A DNA stretch of 64,000 nt from Mycolicibacterium aubagnense (GCF_010730955.1 NZ_AP022577.1:4092001-4156000); one strand, 5' to 3'; positions 15,739-24,444 are shown, counted from the stretch's first letter. The notes: generated by a model not told the origin, from the sequence alone. A program made the numbers and translations.

Positions 15739-16818
15739 ATGACGAATGCGGGGCCACTGGCCGGAGTCAAGGTGATCGAGCTCGGCGGGATCGGCCCCGG
15801 GCCGCACGCCGCCATGATGCTGGCCGACCTCGGCGCCGACGTGGTGCGGGTCCGTCGTCCTGGTGGGCTGACCATGCCGGCCGAGAATGTCGACCTACTG
15901 CACCGCGGCAAGCGGATTGTCGACCTGGACGTCAAGTCAGACCCGGACGCGCTGCTCGCACTGGCCGCGAAAGCCGATGTGCTGCTTGACTGTTTCCGTC
16001 CCGGCACCTGCGAGCGCCTCGGGATCGGTCCGGCCGACTGTGAGGCCGTCAACCCCCGCCTGATCTTCGCCCGGATCACCGGCTGGGGGCAGGACGGGCC
16101 GTTGGCCCAGACGGCGGGCCACGACATCAACTACCTGTCGCAGACCGGCGCGCTGTCGGCCATCGGCTACCGCGACCGGCCACCGGTGGCACCCCTGAAT
16201 CTGGTCGCCGACTTCGGTGGCGGTTCCATGCTGGTGCTCATCGGCATCGTGACGGCGCTGTACGAACGCGAACAGTCCGGCCGCGGCCAGGTGGTCGACG
16301 CGGCGATGGTCGACGGCGTCAGCATGCTGGCCCAGATGATGTGGACCATGAAGTCCACCGGCGTGATGAAGGACCAGCGCGAGTCGTTCCTCCTGGACGG
16401 CGGCGCCCCGTACTACCGCGTCTACGAGACCTCCGACGGCGGCTACATGGCGGTCGGCTCGATCGAGCCGCAATTCTTCGCTCAGCTACTTGTCGGCCTC
16501 GGTCTGGATCCGGCCGAGGTGCCCAACCAATTCGACCTCGCACGGTACGACGAGATGCGCGACATCTTTGCTGCCCGCTTCGCGAGCCGGACCCGTGCCG
16601 AGTGGACCGCGACGTTTGCTGGGAGCGACGCCTGCGTCACTCCCGTGCTCACCTGGACCGAGGCGGCGGCCGGCGACCACCTGCGGGCCAGGTCGACGAT
16701 CGTCACCGTCGACGGTGTCGACCAGGCTGCCCCGGCGCCGCGGTTTTCCCGGACCCCGTCGGGTCCCGTCGGTGCCCCGCCGCAGCAGACCACACCGATC
16801 GCGGAAGTCGGTTGGTAA
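15739..16818 (+). CDS. far: CaiB/BaiF CoA-transferase family protein, Far-like acyl-CoA racemase
   Basis: 359 aa, the same length as I recall for M. tuberculosis Far (Rv0855). The N-terminus AGVKVIELGGIGPGPHAAMMLADLGADVVRV is the hallmark of family III CoA transferases and alpha-methylacyl-CoA racemases; the conserved aspartate region GHDINYLSQTGALSAIG around residues 130-145 supports the racemase branch. Racemases of this type epimerise 2-methyl-branched acyl-CoAs so that they can enter beta-oxidation. Flanked by SRPBCC genes and followed by dapC, as in M. tuberculosis. Confidence 0.85.
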   Translation: MTNAGPLAGVKVIELGGIGPGPHAAMMLADLGADVVRVRRPGGLTMPAENVDLLHRGKRIVDLDVKSDPDALLALAAKADVLLDCFRPGTCERLGIGPADCEAVNPRLIFARITGWGQDGPLAQTAGHDINYLSQTGALSAIGYRDRPPVAPLNLVADFGGGSMLVLIGIVTALYEREQSGRGQVVDAAMVDGVSMLAQMMWTMKSTGVMKDQRESFLLDGGAPYYRVYETSDGGYMAVGSIEPQFFAQLLVGLGLDPAEVPNQFDLARYDEMRDIFAARFASRTRAEWTATFAGSDACVTPVLTWTEAAAGDHLRARSTIVTVDGVDQAAPAPRFSRTPSGPVGAPPQQTTPIAEVGW

Positions 16819-16882
16819 CAGTTCGGAAGTTAGCTGGCGCATTCTCTATCCGTGGCCGGTATAGAGGACTAAATTTGCTCAT

Positions 16883-17320
16883 ATGGCAGTTATGGCGTCC
16901 CGAGAGCTGGTGATCGACGCCTCGCCCGAAGCCATCATGGATGCGCTGGCCGATATGGACGAGGCGTCGCAATGGCGCAGCTTGCACCGGCAATTGCAGG
17001 TACTGGATCGATATCCCGACGGTCGTCCACACCACGTCAAAGCCACCGTGAAGATCATGGGCATCACCGACAAGGAACTCCTGGAGTACCACTGGGGTGA
17101 TGACTGGATGGTGTGGGACGCGGCCGATACCTTCCAACAGCGTGGCCAACATGCCGAATACAAATTGACTCGTGAGGGCGATCGGACCCGGGTGCGGTTC
17201 GACATCATAGTGGACCTGGTTGCCCCCATTCCCGAGTTCCTCTTGCGCCGGGCCCGCAAACTGGTGCTCGATGCTGCGGTTGACCGGCTGCGGGCCCGGG
17301 TGACTCGTCTCTACGGCTAG
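16883..17320 (+). CDS. SRPBCC-family protein (Rv0856/Rv0857-like)
   Basis: 145 aa, related to the protein at 15251. It begins ASRELVIDASPEAIMDALADMDE (first strand and helices), with the C-terminal helix ARKLVLDAAVDRLRARVTR. A cavity-type lipid- or hydrophobe-binding role is inferred from the fold. ATG at 16883 was used, and the ATG at 16892 is equally possible; GAGGA at about 16863 is somewhat far from either. The gene ends 7 bp before a large hairpin. Confidence 0.8.
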   Translation: MAVMASRELVIDASPEAIMDALADMDEASQWRSLHRQLQVLDRYPDGRPHHVKATVKIMGITDKELLEYHWGDDWMVWDAADTFQQRGQHAEYKLTREGDRTRVRFDIIVDLVAPIPEFLLRRARKLVLDAAVDRLRARVTRLYG

Positions 17321-17326
17321 CCAGTA

Positions 17327-17379
17327 GTGATTTGTGCACGAATTTCCGCGGTGGGCGCGGATTTTCGTGCACAAATCAC
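17327..17379. terminator. Bidirectional hairpin between convergent genes, overlapping the dapC stop
   Basis: A perfect 16-bp inverted repeat (arm GTGATTTGTGCACGAA) encloses an inner GC stem (TCCGCG/CGCGGA). It separates the SRPBCC gene and dapC and contains the dapC stop codon (17376-17378) in one arm. It probably stops transcription from both sides. Confidence 0.75.
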
Positions 17380-18560
17380 AGGGTGCGGAGCCGGCTGATC
17401 GCCTCGTCCAGGGTGTCGTCGCGTTTGCAGAAGGCGAAGCGCACCAAGTGATTCCAACCGTTGGAAGCTGTGGCATCGGGGGCGTTCAAGTCCAGGAACG
17501 CCGACATGGGAATGGCCGCGACGCCGACCCGCTCGGGCAGCCCCGCGCAGAACGCGGTGCTGTCGTCGTACCCCAGGGGCCGGGGGTCGGCGCACAGGAA
17601 GTAGGTGCCGAAGCTGTCGTGCACATCGAAGCCGATCTCGGTCAGGGCACCGGCCAGCCGGTCCCGCTTGCCGCGGTACGCCGTGCGCAGTGCATCGACC
17701 CAGGCGTCCTCGTGGTCGAGTGCGTGCGCGACGGCGGGCTGGAACGGCGCGCCGCCGACATACGTCAGGTATTGCTTGGCGGCGCGGACTCCGGCGATCA
17801 GGTCGGCGGGTCCGCAGGCCCACCCGATTTTCCACCCGGTGCAGTTGAACATCTTCGCGGCGCTGGAGATGGTGACGGTGCGCTCGGCCATGCCGGGATA
17901 GCCGGCGAGCGGCCGGTGCTGATGGCCGTCGAACGTCAGCTGCTCGTAGACCTCGTCGGTGATCACCACCAGGTCATGCTCGATGGCGAGCGCCGCGATG
18001 GCCGTCAGCTCGTCGTGGCTGGCGACCATGCCTGTCGGGTTGTGCGGTGAGTTGAGGATCAGGGCGCGGGTCCGCGGCGTGATCGCGGCGCGGAGCCGGT
18101 CGATGTCGATGGCGAAACTGTGGTTGTCCGGCGCGAGCGGGACGACGACCCGGTGGCAGCCGGCCATCGCGATCACCGGGGAGTAGGAGTCGTAGAACGG
18201 TGCGATGATCAGTACCTCGCTGCCCGGCTCGACCAGCCCGATCACCGCCGCGGCGATGGCTTCGGTACCGCCGACCGTGACCAGCACTTCGGTGTCCGGG
18301 TCGTAGTCGATGCCGTAGTGCCGCTTGCGCTGGGCGGCGATGGCCTGGCGCAGCTCGGGTATGCCCGGGCCGGGCGGGTATTGGTTGACGCCATCCGCGA
18401 TGGCCTGTTGCGCCACTGCGAGCATCGGCGCCGGGCCGTCTTCGTCGGGAAAACCCTGGCCGAGATTGACTGCGCCGACGCGCGCGGCCAGCGCCGACAT
18501 CTCGGCGAAGATCGTGGAGGCGTAGGGCCGCAGGCGGGCGACCATCCCCGGTGGTGTCAC
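17376..18560 (-). CDS. dapC: Succinyldiaminopimelate aminotransferase DapC
   Basis: 394-aa PLP-dependent fold-type I aminotransferase that makes N-succinyl-LL-2,6-diaminopimelate in the lysine/peptidoglycan pathway. Visible: YPPGPGIPELRQAIA near 61-75, NPTG at 174-177, the TDEVYE aspartate near 202, and the PLP lysine at about 236 in SSAAKMFNCTGWKIGW. It closely resembles M. tuberculosis Rv0858c by memory. The GTG at 18560 overlaps the TGA of the upstream membrane protein gene (GTGA), which supports this start; ATG at 18545 is the alternative. Confidence 0.92.
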   Translation of the reverse strand: MTPPGMVARLRPYASTIFAEMSALAARVGAVNLGQGFPDEDGPAPMLAVAQQAIADGVNQYPPGPGIPELRQAIAAQRKRHYGIDYDPDTEVLVTVGGTEAIAAAVIGLVEPGSEVLIIAPFYDSYSPVIAMAGCHRVVVPLAPDNHSFAIDIDRLRAAITPRTRALILNSPHNPTGMVASHDELTAIAALAIEHDLVVITDEVYEQLTFDGHQHRPLAGYPGMAERTVTISSAAKMFNCTGWKIGWACGPADLIAGVRAAKQYLTYVGGAPFQPAVAHALDHEDAWVDALRTAYRGKRDRLAGALTEIGFDVHDSFGTYFLCADPRPLGYDDSTAFCAGLPERVGVAAIPMSAFLDLNAPDATASNGWNHLVRFAFCKRDDTLDEAISRLRTL

Positions 18561-19057
18561 CCCGGGATTGTCGCAGAACTCCTGATGTTGTCGGCCGCGC
18601 CCTGATGCCGCTGCTGCCGCGCGATGACGGCGAAGTAGAACGCCAGCGCGAAGGCGCAACTGGTGAACAGGCTGCTGACGAAGAACAGCCAGGGCTGCCG
18701 GATGCCGCGCCGCAGGCCGTCGGCAATGCTGAACAACGGCAGCAGGATGACGTTGATGATGGTGTAGTCCTGGCCGGCCGAGGACGCCGCGGGGTTGACG
18801 AACATCAGGCGGATGTAGTCCGACCAGCTGCCCGGCCCAGTGATCGGATTGCCATCGGGCGGTTGGTAAGCCATGACGAACTTGGTGTTGAAGTAGTAGC
18901 CGAGCGCTATCGAGGCGATGCCGATCACGTAGTAGGCCGCTTCGAGCGCCGAGAACGCGGGCCCGCCGGCGGGCTTGCGGAAGACGGCCGGATTGAGCTT
19001 GACGATGAACGCGATGGTGATCAGTCCGAGCAGGGCGTGGACGATGAGCGAGACCAT
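18557..19057 (-). CDS. Four-helix membrane protein, DUF2834-like
   Basis: 166 aa with about four transmembrane helices: residues 4-19, 39-55, a segment near 95-110, and 121-145. The loop sequence RLMFVNPAASSAGQDYTIINV before the third helix resembles DUF2834 proteins, which have a conserved NPAS-type motif of unknown role. It is translationally coupled to dapC through a GTGA overlap, which need not mean shared function. Divergent from the TetR gene. Confidence 0.7.
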   Translation of the reverse strand: MVSLIVHALLGLITIAFIVKLNPAVFRKPAGGPAFSALEAAYYVIGIASIALGYYFNTKFVMAYQPPDGNPITGPGSWSDYIRLMFVNPAASSAGQDYTIINVILLPLFSIADGLRRGIRQPWLFFVSSLFTSCAFALAFYFAVIARQQRHQGAADNIRSSATIPG

Positions 19058-19081
19058 GCCAGCGGAGTCTGCTCGCCGCGA

Positions 19082-19109
19082 AATGTTTTGTCAATCATGA
19101 CAAAACATT
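19082..19109. promoter_or_regulatory. TetR operator O1 (12-bp arms)
   Basis: AATGTTTTGTCA and its exact complement TGACAAAACATT flank ATCA. It lies 18 bp before the TetR start and 24 bp before the divergent membrane-protein gene. A related copy stands in front of the oxidoreductase at 19728. Confidence 0.75.
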
Positions 19110-19115
19110 CTGCGG

Positions 19116-19121
19116 TACGGT
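19116..19121 (+). promoter_or_regulatory. -10 box TACGGT (leaderless promoter of TetR gene)
   Basis: TACGGT ends 6 nt before the ATG at 19128, immediately downstream of operator O1, so a bound regulator would block RNA polymerase. Confidence 0.55.
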
Positions 19122-19127
19122 ACTGGG

Positions 19128-19712
19128 ATGCCTCGGCCCCCGCAGACCGTTCGTAGTGAGCGCACGCGTGAGGCGTTGCAGCAGGCGGCGTTGGTCCGCT
19201 TTCTCGCGCAGGGCGTGGAGGGCACCACGGCCGAGGAGATCGCCGCGGATGCGGGGGTGTCGCTGCGCACGTTCTACCGGCATTTCACGTCCAAACACGA
19301 GCTGCTGTTCGCCGACTACGACGCGGGCCTGCACTGGTTCCGCACCGCGCTGGCCGGACGGCCTGCCGACGAACCGGTGCTGGTAGCGGTGCAGGCCGCA
19401 ATCTTTGCTTTCCCGTATGACTTTGGCGCCGTCACCAAGATCGCCGCGCTCCGGGAACAGGAACTCGACGCCGAGCGGATCGTCAGCCACATCCGGCAGG
19501 TTGAGGCGGACTTCGCCGATGCCATCGCCGAGCACCTGGCGCGGTGCGGCGGATCGGATGACCGGCTGCGCATCGCGGTGACCTCGCGGACCATCGCCGC
19601 CGCGGTGTTCGGCGCGATGGAGGTGTGGATGCTGGGCGCGGAACGGTCGCTGGCTGATCTGGCGCGCATGTGCCACCAGGCGCTGGATCAGCTCGCCGCC
19701 GGGGCGGTCTGA
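19128..19712 (+). CDS. TetR-family transcriptional regulator
   Basis: 194 aa. The N-terminal helix-turn-helix is clear at about residues 9-55: REALQQAALVRFLAQGVEGTTAEEIAADAGVSLRTFYRHFTSKHELL in its usual arrangement. The C-terminal 135 residues form the ligand-binding helical domain. It stands between the two copies of a TTTTGTCA-N4-TGACA(A/T)AA operator, one before itself and one before the downstream oxidoreductase, so it most likely represses both. The inducing ligand is unknown. Confidence 0.88.
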   Translation: MPRPPQTVRSERTREALQQAALVRFLAQGVEGTTAEEIAADAGVSLRTFYRHFTSKHELLFADYDAGLHWFRTALAGRPADEPVLVAVQAAIFAFPYDFGAVTKIAALREQELDAERIVSHIRQVEADFADAIAEHLARCGGSDDRLRIAVTSRTIAAAVFGAMEVWMLGAERSLADLARMCHQALDQLAAGAV

Positions 19713-19727
19713 ACTCTTGCCCGTCAA

Positions 19728-19751
19728 AGTTTTGTCACTATTGACATAACT
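19728..19751. promoter_or_regulatory. TetR operator O2 (10-bp arms, one mismatch)
   Basis: AGTTTTGTCA-CTAT-TGACATAACT, a near-copy of O1 with the same 4-bp spacer. It overlaps the TTGACA -35 box of the oxidoreductase promoter. Confidence 0.75.
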
Positions 19752-19770
19752 GACCTGACGGTGCCAGTCT
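19741..19770 (+). promoter_or_regulatory. Promoter of the oxidoreductase gene (TTGACA-N18-CAGTCT)
   Basis: TTGACA at 19741-19746 and CAGTCT at 19765-19770, spacing 18 bp, with the ATG 6 nt later, so the mRNA is probably leaderless. The -35 box lies inside operator O2. Confidence 0.6.
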
Positions 19771-19776
19771 GCGGTC

Positions 19777-21327
19777 ATGGCGCAATTCGACGCAATCGTG
19801 GTGGGAGCGGGGCACAACGGGCTGGCTTCGGCGGTGATGCTGCAGAAAGCCGGCCTACGCACACTGTGTCTGGAAGCCAAGCTGTACTCCGGCGGCATGG
19901 CCTCGACCGTCGAGCTGTTCGACGGCTTCAAGTTCGAGATCGCCGGGTCTGAGCAGTTCCCGACCTCTCTCAAGGTGAGCCAGGAGCTGGGCCTGGACCA
20001 GGTGCCGAGCGTCGAGCAGGAAGTCATGTCGGTGAACGTGCGCGGCATCGGCGACGAACCGTTGCTCTTCTACTCCGATCCCATGAAGCTGCTCACTCAC
20101 ATGAACGAGGTGCACGGCGCCGAAGCCGTCAACGGCATGGCCGGGCTGATGGCCTGGAGTATGGCGCCGGCGCGAGCCCTCGGCCGGTTTGATGCCGGAC
20201 TCCCGCCCAAGACCTACGACGAGATGTATGCCTGCGCCACAAACGAATTCGAGCGGTCAGCCATCACCGACATGCTGTTCGGCTCGGTGACCGACGTCCT
20301 CGACCGCTACTTGCCGGACAAGGACAAGCACGGTGCCATCCGCGGCATGCTGTCGGTGCTGGCGTGCAACTCCACCTACCGCGGGCCGGCCACCCCGGGC
20401 AGCGCGGCCGCGCTGGCCTTCGGGCTCGCCGTCCCCACCGACGGTGCGTCGCTGATGCGAAAGCTCAAGGGCGGCATCGGCGCACTGGCCAAGCACCTCG
20501 AGGACACGTTTGTCGCCCACGGCGGTGAGGTCCGGTTACGCAGTGCGGTCGCGGCCATCACTGTTGCCGACGGCCGGGTCACCGGCGTCCGGTTGGACGA
20601 CGGCACCGAAATCACTGCACCCGTGGTGGTTTCGTCGCTCGCGCCGTCGGTGACGGTGGACCGGCTGCTCGGCGGCGCCGTGCCCGACGACGTGCGGGCC
20701 CGGTACACCCGTGTCGACCATCGTGGCAGTTATCTGCAGATGCACTTCGCGCTCGACGGCACCCCTGAGTTCGCCGAACCCTACGAGATCCTGAACAACC
20801 CCGAATTGCAGGGCACCATAGGACTTTTCAGTACTCCCGAGGAGCTGCAGCAACAGTGGGAGGACAGCCGCCGGGGTGTCGTGCCGGCCGATCCGTCCGT
20901 CGCCTGGCAGATTCCGTCGGTCCTGGATCCCGAGCTGGCACCACCGGGCAAGCATGCGTCGTCGGCGTTCGCGCTCTGGTTCCCGATCGAGGGTGGCGGC
21001 GACTACGGCGCGATGAAACGTGAGATGGGACAACGGGTTATCGACAAGATCACCCGCGTGGCGCCCAACTTCGAGAAGCTGATCCTGCGGCACACGACGT
21101 TCACGCCGCGACACATGGACCGGATGTTCGGCGCTCCCGGCGGCGACTACTGCCATGGCCTGATCCACCCCGAACAGATGGGGCCCAACCGGCCCGGTCC
21201 GCGGGGCTACCTCGACCAGGAGCTGCCGGTACAGGGCGTCTACCTGGGCGGCGCCGGCTGTCACGGTGGCCCTGCCGTCAACTTCATCCCCGGTTACAAC
21301 GCCGCTCACGCCGTGCTGAACACGTGA
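19777..21327 (+). CDS. FAD-dependent oxidoreductase, phytoene-desaturase/PYROXD2 type
   Basis: 516 aa. The dinucleotide-binding motif IVVGAGHNGLASA is at residues 7-19, followed by EAKLYSGGMAST, the second typical motif of the CrtI-like amine oxidase superfamily. The C-terminus has the FAD-contacting VYLGGAGCHGGPAVNFIPGYNAA. Proteins of this type without a carotenoid cluster are of unknown substrate. There are no carotenoid genes nearby. Controlled by the adjacent TetR through O2; substrate may be the ligand of that regulator. Confidence 0.82.
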   Translation: MAQFDAIVVGAGHNGLASAVMLQKAGLRTLCLEAKLYSGGMASTVELFDGFKFEIAGSEQFPTSLKVSQELGLDQVPSVEQEVMSVNVRGIGDEPLLFYSDPMKLLTHMNEVHGAEAVNGMAGLMAWSMAPARALGRFDAGLPPKTYDEMYACATNEFERSAITDMLFGSVTDVLDRYLPDKDKHGAIRGMLSVLACNSTYRGPATPGSAAALAFGLAVPTDGASLMRKLKGGIGALAKHLEDTFVAHGGEVRLRSAVAAITVADGRVTGVRLDDGTEITAPVVVSSLAPSVTVDRLLGGAVPDDVRARYTRVDHRGSYLQMHFALDGTPEFAEPYEILNNPELQGTIGLFSTPEELQQQWEDSRRGVVPADPSVAWQIPSVLDPELAPPGKHASSAFALWFPIEGGGDYGAMKREMGQRVIDKITRVAPNFEKLILRHTTFTPRHMDRMFGAPGGDYCHGLIHPEQMGPNRPGPRGYLDQELPVQGVYLGGAGCHGGPAVNFIPGYNAAHAVLNT

Positions 21328-21381
21328 CTCCGCTAACGGCGTCGAAACGTCACTGAAACGGGACCGGCAACAACGGCGACC

Positions 21382-21387
21382 TACTCT
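21382..21387 (+). promoter_or_regulatory. -10 box TACTCT (leaderless promoter of the GntR gene)
   Basis: TACTCT is exactly 6 nt before the ATG at 21394. Confidence 0.55.
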
Positions 21388-21393
21388 GCAGGT

Positions 21394-22095
21394 ATGCGGC
21401 CCCATCGGCGTTCTGTCCTGCTCGGACAGCTGGTGGCGGATCGGACCGCACCGTCACAGCAGGGGGTGCTGACCGAACTGCGCCGTGCGGTCCTCGACGG
21501 CGGGGTGCCGCCCGGTACGCCGATCCCGTTGGCTGAGGTGGCGGACGTGTTCGGCGTCAGCCAGATTCCGGTGCGGGAGGCGCTGAAGACGCTCATCGGG
21601 GAGGGGCTGGTGGCGCACCGGCTCAATTTCGGCTACACCGTGGCGCTGTTGACCCCGCAGGAACTACGCGAAATGTACATCGTGCGTGAGGCTTTGGAGT
21701 CGGCGTCGCTCGCTGTCGCCGTGGCCAACGCCACCGATGCCGACCGCGCGGCGGCGGTCGCGGTCAACGTCAGGCTGCAGCAGGCGATCCACGACGACGA
21801 CGCGGGCGCCTACCACCGGCAGAGCCGGGAGCTGCATGCCGCTCTCACCCGACCGTCGCGTATGTATCGGCTGCTGCACATGCTGGAGGCGGCGTGGAAT
21901 GTCACCGAACCCGTGCAGTCCATGGTGCATGTCAGCCGTGACGATCGGGCGGACCTGCACGCTGATCATTGCGCGATGGTCGACGCCTTCGTCACTGGTG
22001 ATGCGGAGCGCCTGGTCACCGTCTCGGAAAACCATGCCGTCCGGCTCAACGCGGTGATCGCCACACTGCCGACCGACACGGGACTGCTGGCCTAG
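21394..22095 (+). CDS. GntR-family regulator (FadR/FCD type)
   Basis: 233 aa. The N-terminal winged helix is at about 22-80 (VLTELRRAVLDGGVPPG, SQIPVREALKTLIGEGLV); the C-terminal all-helical FCD domain (ELREMYIVREALESA, then a histidine-rich part HRQSRELH and DDRADLHADH) usually binds a small carboxylate, often through a metal held by histidines. It sits directly before the NCS1 permease and ureide catabolic genes, so it is the likely regulator of allantoin use, similar in role to regulators such as AllS/AllR in other bacteria although of another family. Confidence 0.85.
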   Translation: MRPHRRSVLLGQLVADRTAPSQQGVLTELRRAVLDGGVPPGTPIPLAEVADVFGVSQIPVREALKTLIGEGLVAHRLNFGYTVALLTPQELREMYIVREALESASLAVAVANATDADRAAAVAVNVRLQQAIHDDDAGAYHRQSRELHAALTRPSRMYRLLHMLEAAWNVTEPVQSMVHVSRDDRADLHADHCAMVDAFVTGDAERLVTVSENHAVRLNAVIATLPTDTGLLA

Positions 22096-22099
22096 CAAC

Positions 22100-22133
22100 G
22101 GGATATATCTTTTTCGCAATTGCCGCATATCCC
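22100..22133. promoter_or_regulatory. Candidate GntR operator before the permease (GGGATAT...ATATCCC)
   Basis: GGGATAT and ATATCCC are separated by 20 bp, between the GntR stop and the permease start (22178). The spacing is long for a single dimer, so it could be two half-sites or chance. Confidence 0.35.
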
Positions 22134-22177
22134 CGGGGAAACAGCAGGGAAACGTTGCATTCTTAGCGTTTACGAGC

Positions 22178-23725
22178 ATGACCGACACCCTCGTTCCCAA
22201 GGACGTCACCCCACCAGGCGCGGTGGTCGGCGCAGGTGACATCGTCGAGGCCGCCGGCCACCCGATCGGTGGCGGCGTCATCAAACCGGACTACGACCCG
22301 CGATTGACCAACGAGGACCTGGCCCCGCTGGGCAAGCAGAGCTGGGGTTCCTACAACATCTTCGCGTTCTGGATGTCCGACGTGCACAGCGTCGGCGGCT
22401 ACGTGACCGCGGGCAGCTTGTTCGCGCTGGGCCTGGCCAGTTGGCAGGTGCTGGTGGCGCTGCTGATCGGCATCACCCTCGTCTACTTCCTGTGCAACCT
22501 GGTCGCCAAGCCGAGCCAGGCTGCCGGCGTGCCGTATCCGGTGATCTGTCGCACCGCGTTCGGCGTGCTGGGGGCGAACATCCCGGCCGTCATCCGTGGT
22601 CTGATCGCGGTGGCTTGGTACGGCATCCAGACCTACTTGGCGTCGGCGGCCCTGGATGTCGTTCTGCTCAAGCTGTTCCCGGGACTGGCCCCTTACGCAG
22701 ACCTCGGCACCCACGGCTTCCTCGGTTTGCCGCTACTGGGCTGGGCCAGCTTCCTGCTGCTGTGGGTGTTGCAGGCCTGTGTCTTCTGGCGTGGCATGGA
22801 GGCCATCCGCAGGTTCATCGACTTCTGTGGGCCCGCCGTCTACGTCGTCATGTTCATCCTGTGTGGCTACCTCATCTACAAAGCCGGCTGGGGCGCAATC
22901 GATCTCAACCTCGGCGCGGTCACGTACACCGGCCTCGATTCGATTCCGGTGATGCTCGGCGCGATAGCGTTGGTGGTGTCCTACTTCTCCGGTCCGATGC
23001 TCAACTTCGGCGACTTCTCCCGCTACGGCAAGTCGTTCGCCGCGGTCAAAAAGGGCAACCTCCTCGGGCTGCCGGTCAACTTCCTGGTGTTCTCGGTGCT
23101 GGTCGTGGTCACCGCGTCGCTGACGCTGCCGGTGTTCGGCGAACTGCTCACCGACCCCGTGCAAACCGTGGCGCGCATCGACAGCACCTTCGCAATCGTG
23201 TTGGGCGCGTTGACCTTCACCATCGCCACCATCGGCATCAATATCGTCGCCAACTTCATCAGCCCGGCGTTCGACTTCTCCAACGTCAGCCCGCAGCGCA
23301 TCAGCTGGCGTGCCGGCGGCATGATCGCCGCGGTCGGCTCGGTCCTGATCACCCCGTGGAATCTCTACAACAACCCGGAGGTGATCCACTACACGCTGGA
23401 GACCCTGGGCGCCTTCATCGGCCCACTGTTCGGCGTGCTGCTCGCCGACTTCTACCTGGTGCGCAAGCAGAAGGTGATCGTCGACGACTTGTTCACCATG
23501 GCCGAGTCCGGAAAGTACTGGTACGCAGGCGGCTACAACAAGGTCGCGGTCATCGCCACCGTTGCCGGCGCGCTTCTCGCGGCGCTTCCGGTGCTACTGG
23601 CGGGCAGTGTGTACGGCATGCACACCGCGGCTCAGTACAGCTGGTTCATCGGCTGCGGCGTCGCACTCAGCCTCTACCGGGTACTGGCTGTCCGCGACCG
23701 GTTCGTCGCCGAGTCGGTGTCGTGA
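22178..23725 (+). CDS. NCS1-family permease (allantoin/hydantoin/purine type)
   Basis: 515 aa with about 12 transmembrane segments. The N-terminal NEDLAPLGKQSWGSYNIFAFWMSD is the NCS1 signature (Mhp1/PucI/FurA-type transporters; the aromatic and Asn residues of this first helix bind substrate). QAAGVPYPVICRTAFG in the third segment and SPAFDFSNVSPQRISWR near 365-380 are further landmarks. Such proteins import nucleobases, allantoin or hydantoins with Na+ or H+. Its place before racemase, allantoinase and allantoicase genes argues for allantoin. It overlaps the racemase gene by GTGA. Confidence 0.9.
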   Translation: MTDTLVPKDVTPPGAVVGAGDIVEAAGHPIGGGVIKPDYDPRLTNEDLAPLGKQSWGSYNIFAFWMSDVHSVGGYVTAGSLFALGLASWQVLVALLIGITLVYFLCNLVAKPSQAAGVPYPVICRTAFGVLGANIPAVIRGLIAVAWYGIQTYLASAALDVVLLKLFPGLAPYADLGTHGFLGLPLLGWASFLLLWVLQACVFWRGMEAIRRFIDFCGPAVYVVMFILCGYLIYKAGWGAIDLNLGAVTYTGLDSIPVMLGAIALVVSYFSGPMLNFGDFSRYGKSFAAVKKGNLLGLPVNFLVFSVLVVVTASLTLPVFGELLTDPVQTVARIDSTFAIVLGALTFTIATIGINIVANFISPAFDFSNVSPQRISWRAGGMIAAVGSVLITPWNLYNNPEVIHYTLETLGAFIGPLFGVLLADFYLVRKQKVIVDDLFTMAESGKYWYAGGYNKVAVIATVAGALLAALPVLLAGSVYGMHTAAQYSWFIGCGVALSLYRVLAVRDRFVAESVS

Positions 23726-24444
23726 CCCGGATTTGGGTGATCAACCCGAACACCACAGAATCGATGACTGCCGGGATCGGCCGCTGCGCACAGGCGTTGG
23801 CCGGTCCCGGCGTCGATGTCGTCGCCGTGACGTCCGAATACGGTCCACCTTCGATCGAAAGCCACTACGACGAGGCGATGAGCGTGCCGGGTCTGCTCGA
23901 GGCGATCCGGCATGGTGAGGATGCCGGGGTCGACGGGTATGTGATCGCGTGCTTCGGTGATCCGGGGCTGGACGCGGCTCGGGAGGTCGCGGCCGGGCCG
24001 GTCATCGGCATCGCCGAGGCCGCCATGCAGACGGCCAGCCACCTCGGCCGGGGCTTCTCTGTGGTGACGACGCTGTCGCGCACCATGGGCCGCGCCGCCG
24101 ATCTGGCGGAACGCTATGGGATGCAACGGTTCTGCATGGGTATCCACGCCTGCGACATTCCGGTGCTCGACCTGGAGACCGACCCGACGGCCCGCAAGGT
24201 CATCACCGAGGCCTGCCGGGAGGCGTTGGAGGTCGACGGTTCCGATGTCGTCGTGCTGGGGTGTGCGGGCATGGCCGACATGTGCGCGGCGATCACCGCC
24301 GAACTCGGGGTGCCGGTGGTCGACGGGGTCAGCGCCGCGACATTGACGGTGCAGGCGCTGGTGCGGATGGGTCTGCGCACCGGTAAGCGTGGCGAGTTCG
24401 CGACGCCGCCGGCGAAGCAGTACACCGTCCGGCGCGAAGGCTAG
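23722..24444 (+). CDS. Asp/Glu/hydantoin racemase family protein, likely allantoin racemase
   Basis: 240 aa from the GTG at 23722, which overlaps the permease stop. The N-terminus RIWVINPNTTESMT is characteristic of HyuE/HpxA racemases. The two active-site cysteines are seen in IACFGDPGLDAAR (about residue 75) and VLGCAGMADM (about residue 180). In ureide pathways the enzyme interconverts R- and S-allantoin so that a stereospecific allantoinase can use both. Its stop overlaps that of the convergent allantoinase by 4 bp (CTAG). Confidence 0.85.
   Translation: MTRIWVINPNTTESMTAGIGRCAQALAGPGVDVVAVTSEYGPPSIESHYDEAMSVPGLLEAIRHGEDAGVDGYVIACFGDPGLDAAREVAAGPVIGIAEAAMQTASHLGRGFSVVTTLSRTMGRAADLAERYGMQRFCMGIHACDIPVLDLETDPTARKVITEACREALEVDGSDVVVLGCAGMADMCAAITAELGVPVVDGVSAATLTVQALVRMGLRTGKRGEFATPPAKQYTVRREG

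Noticed and set aside
22441-24444. 667-codon forward frame covering the permease
   Set aside because: Only its last 240 codons (from GTG 23722) form a protein; the first part is out of frame with the permease and is an Arg-rich shadow.
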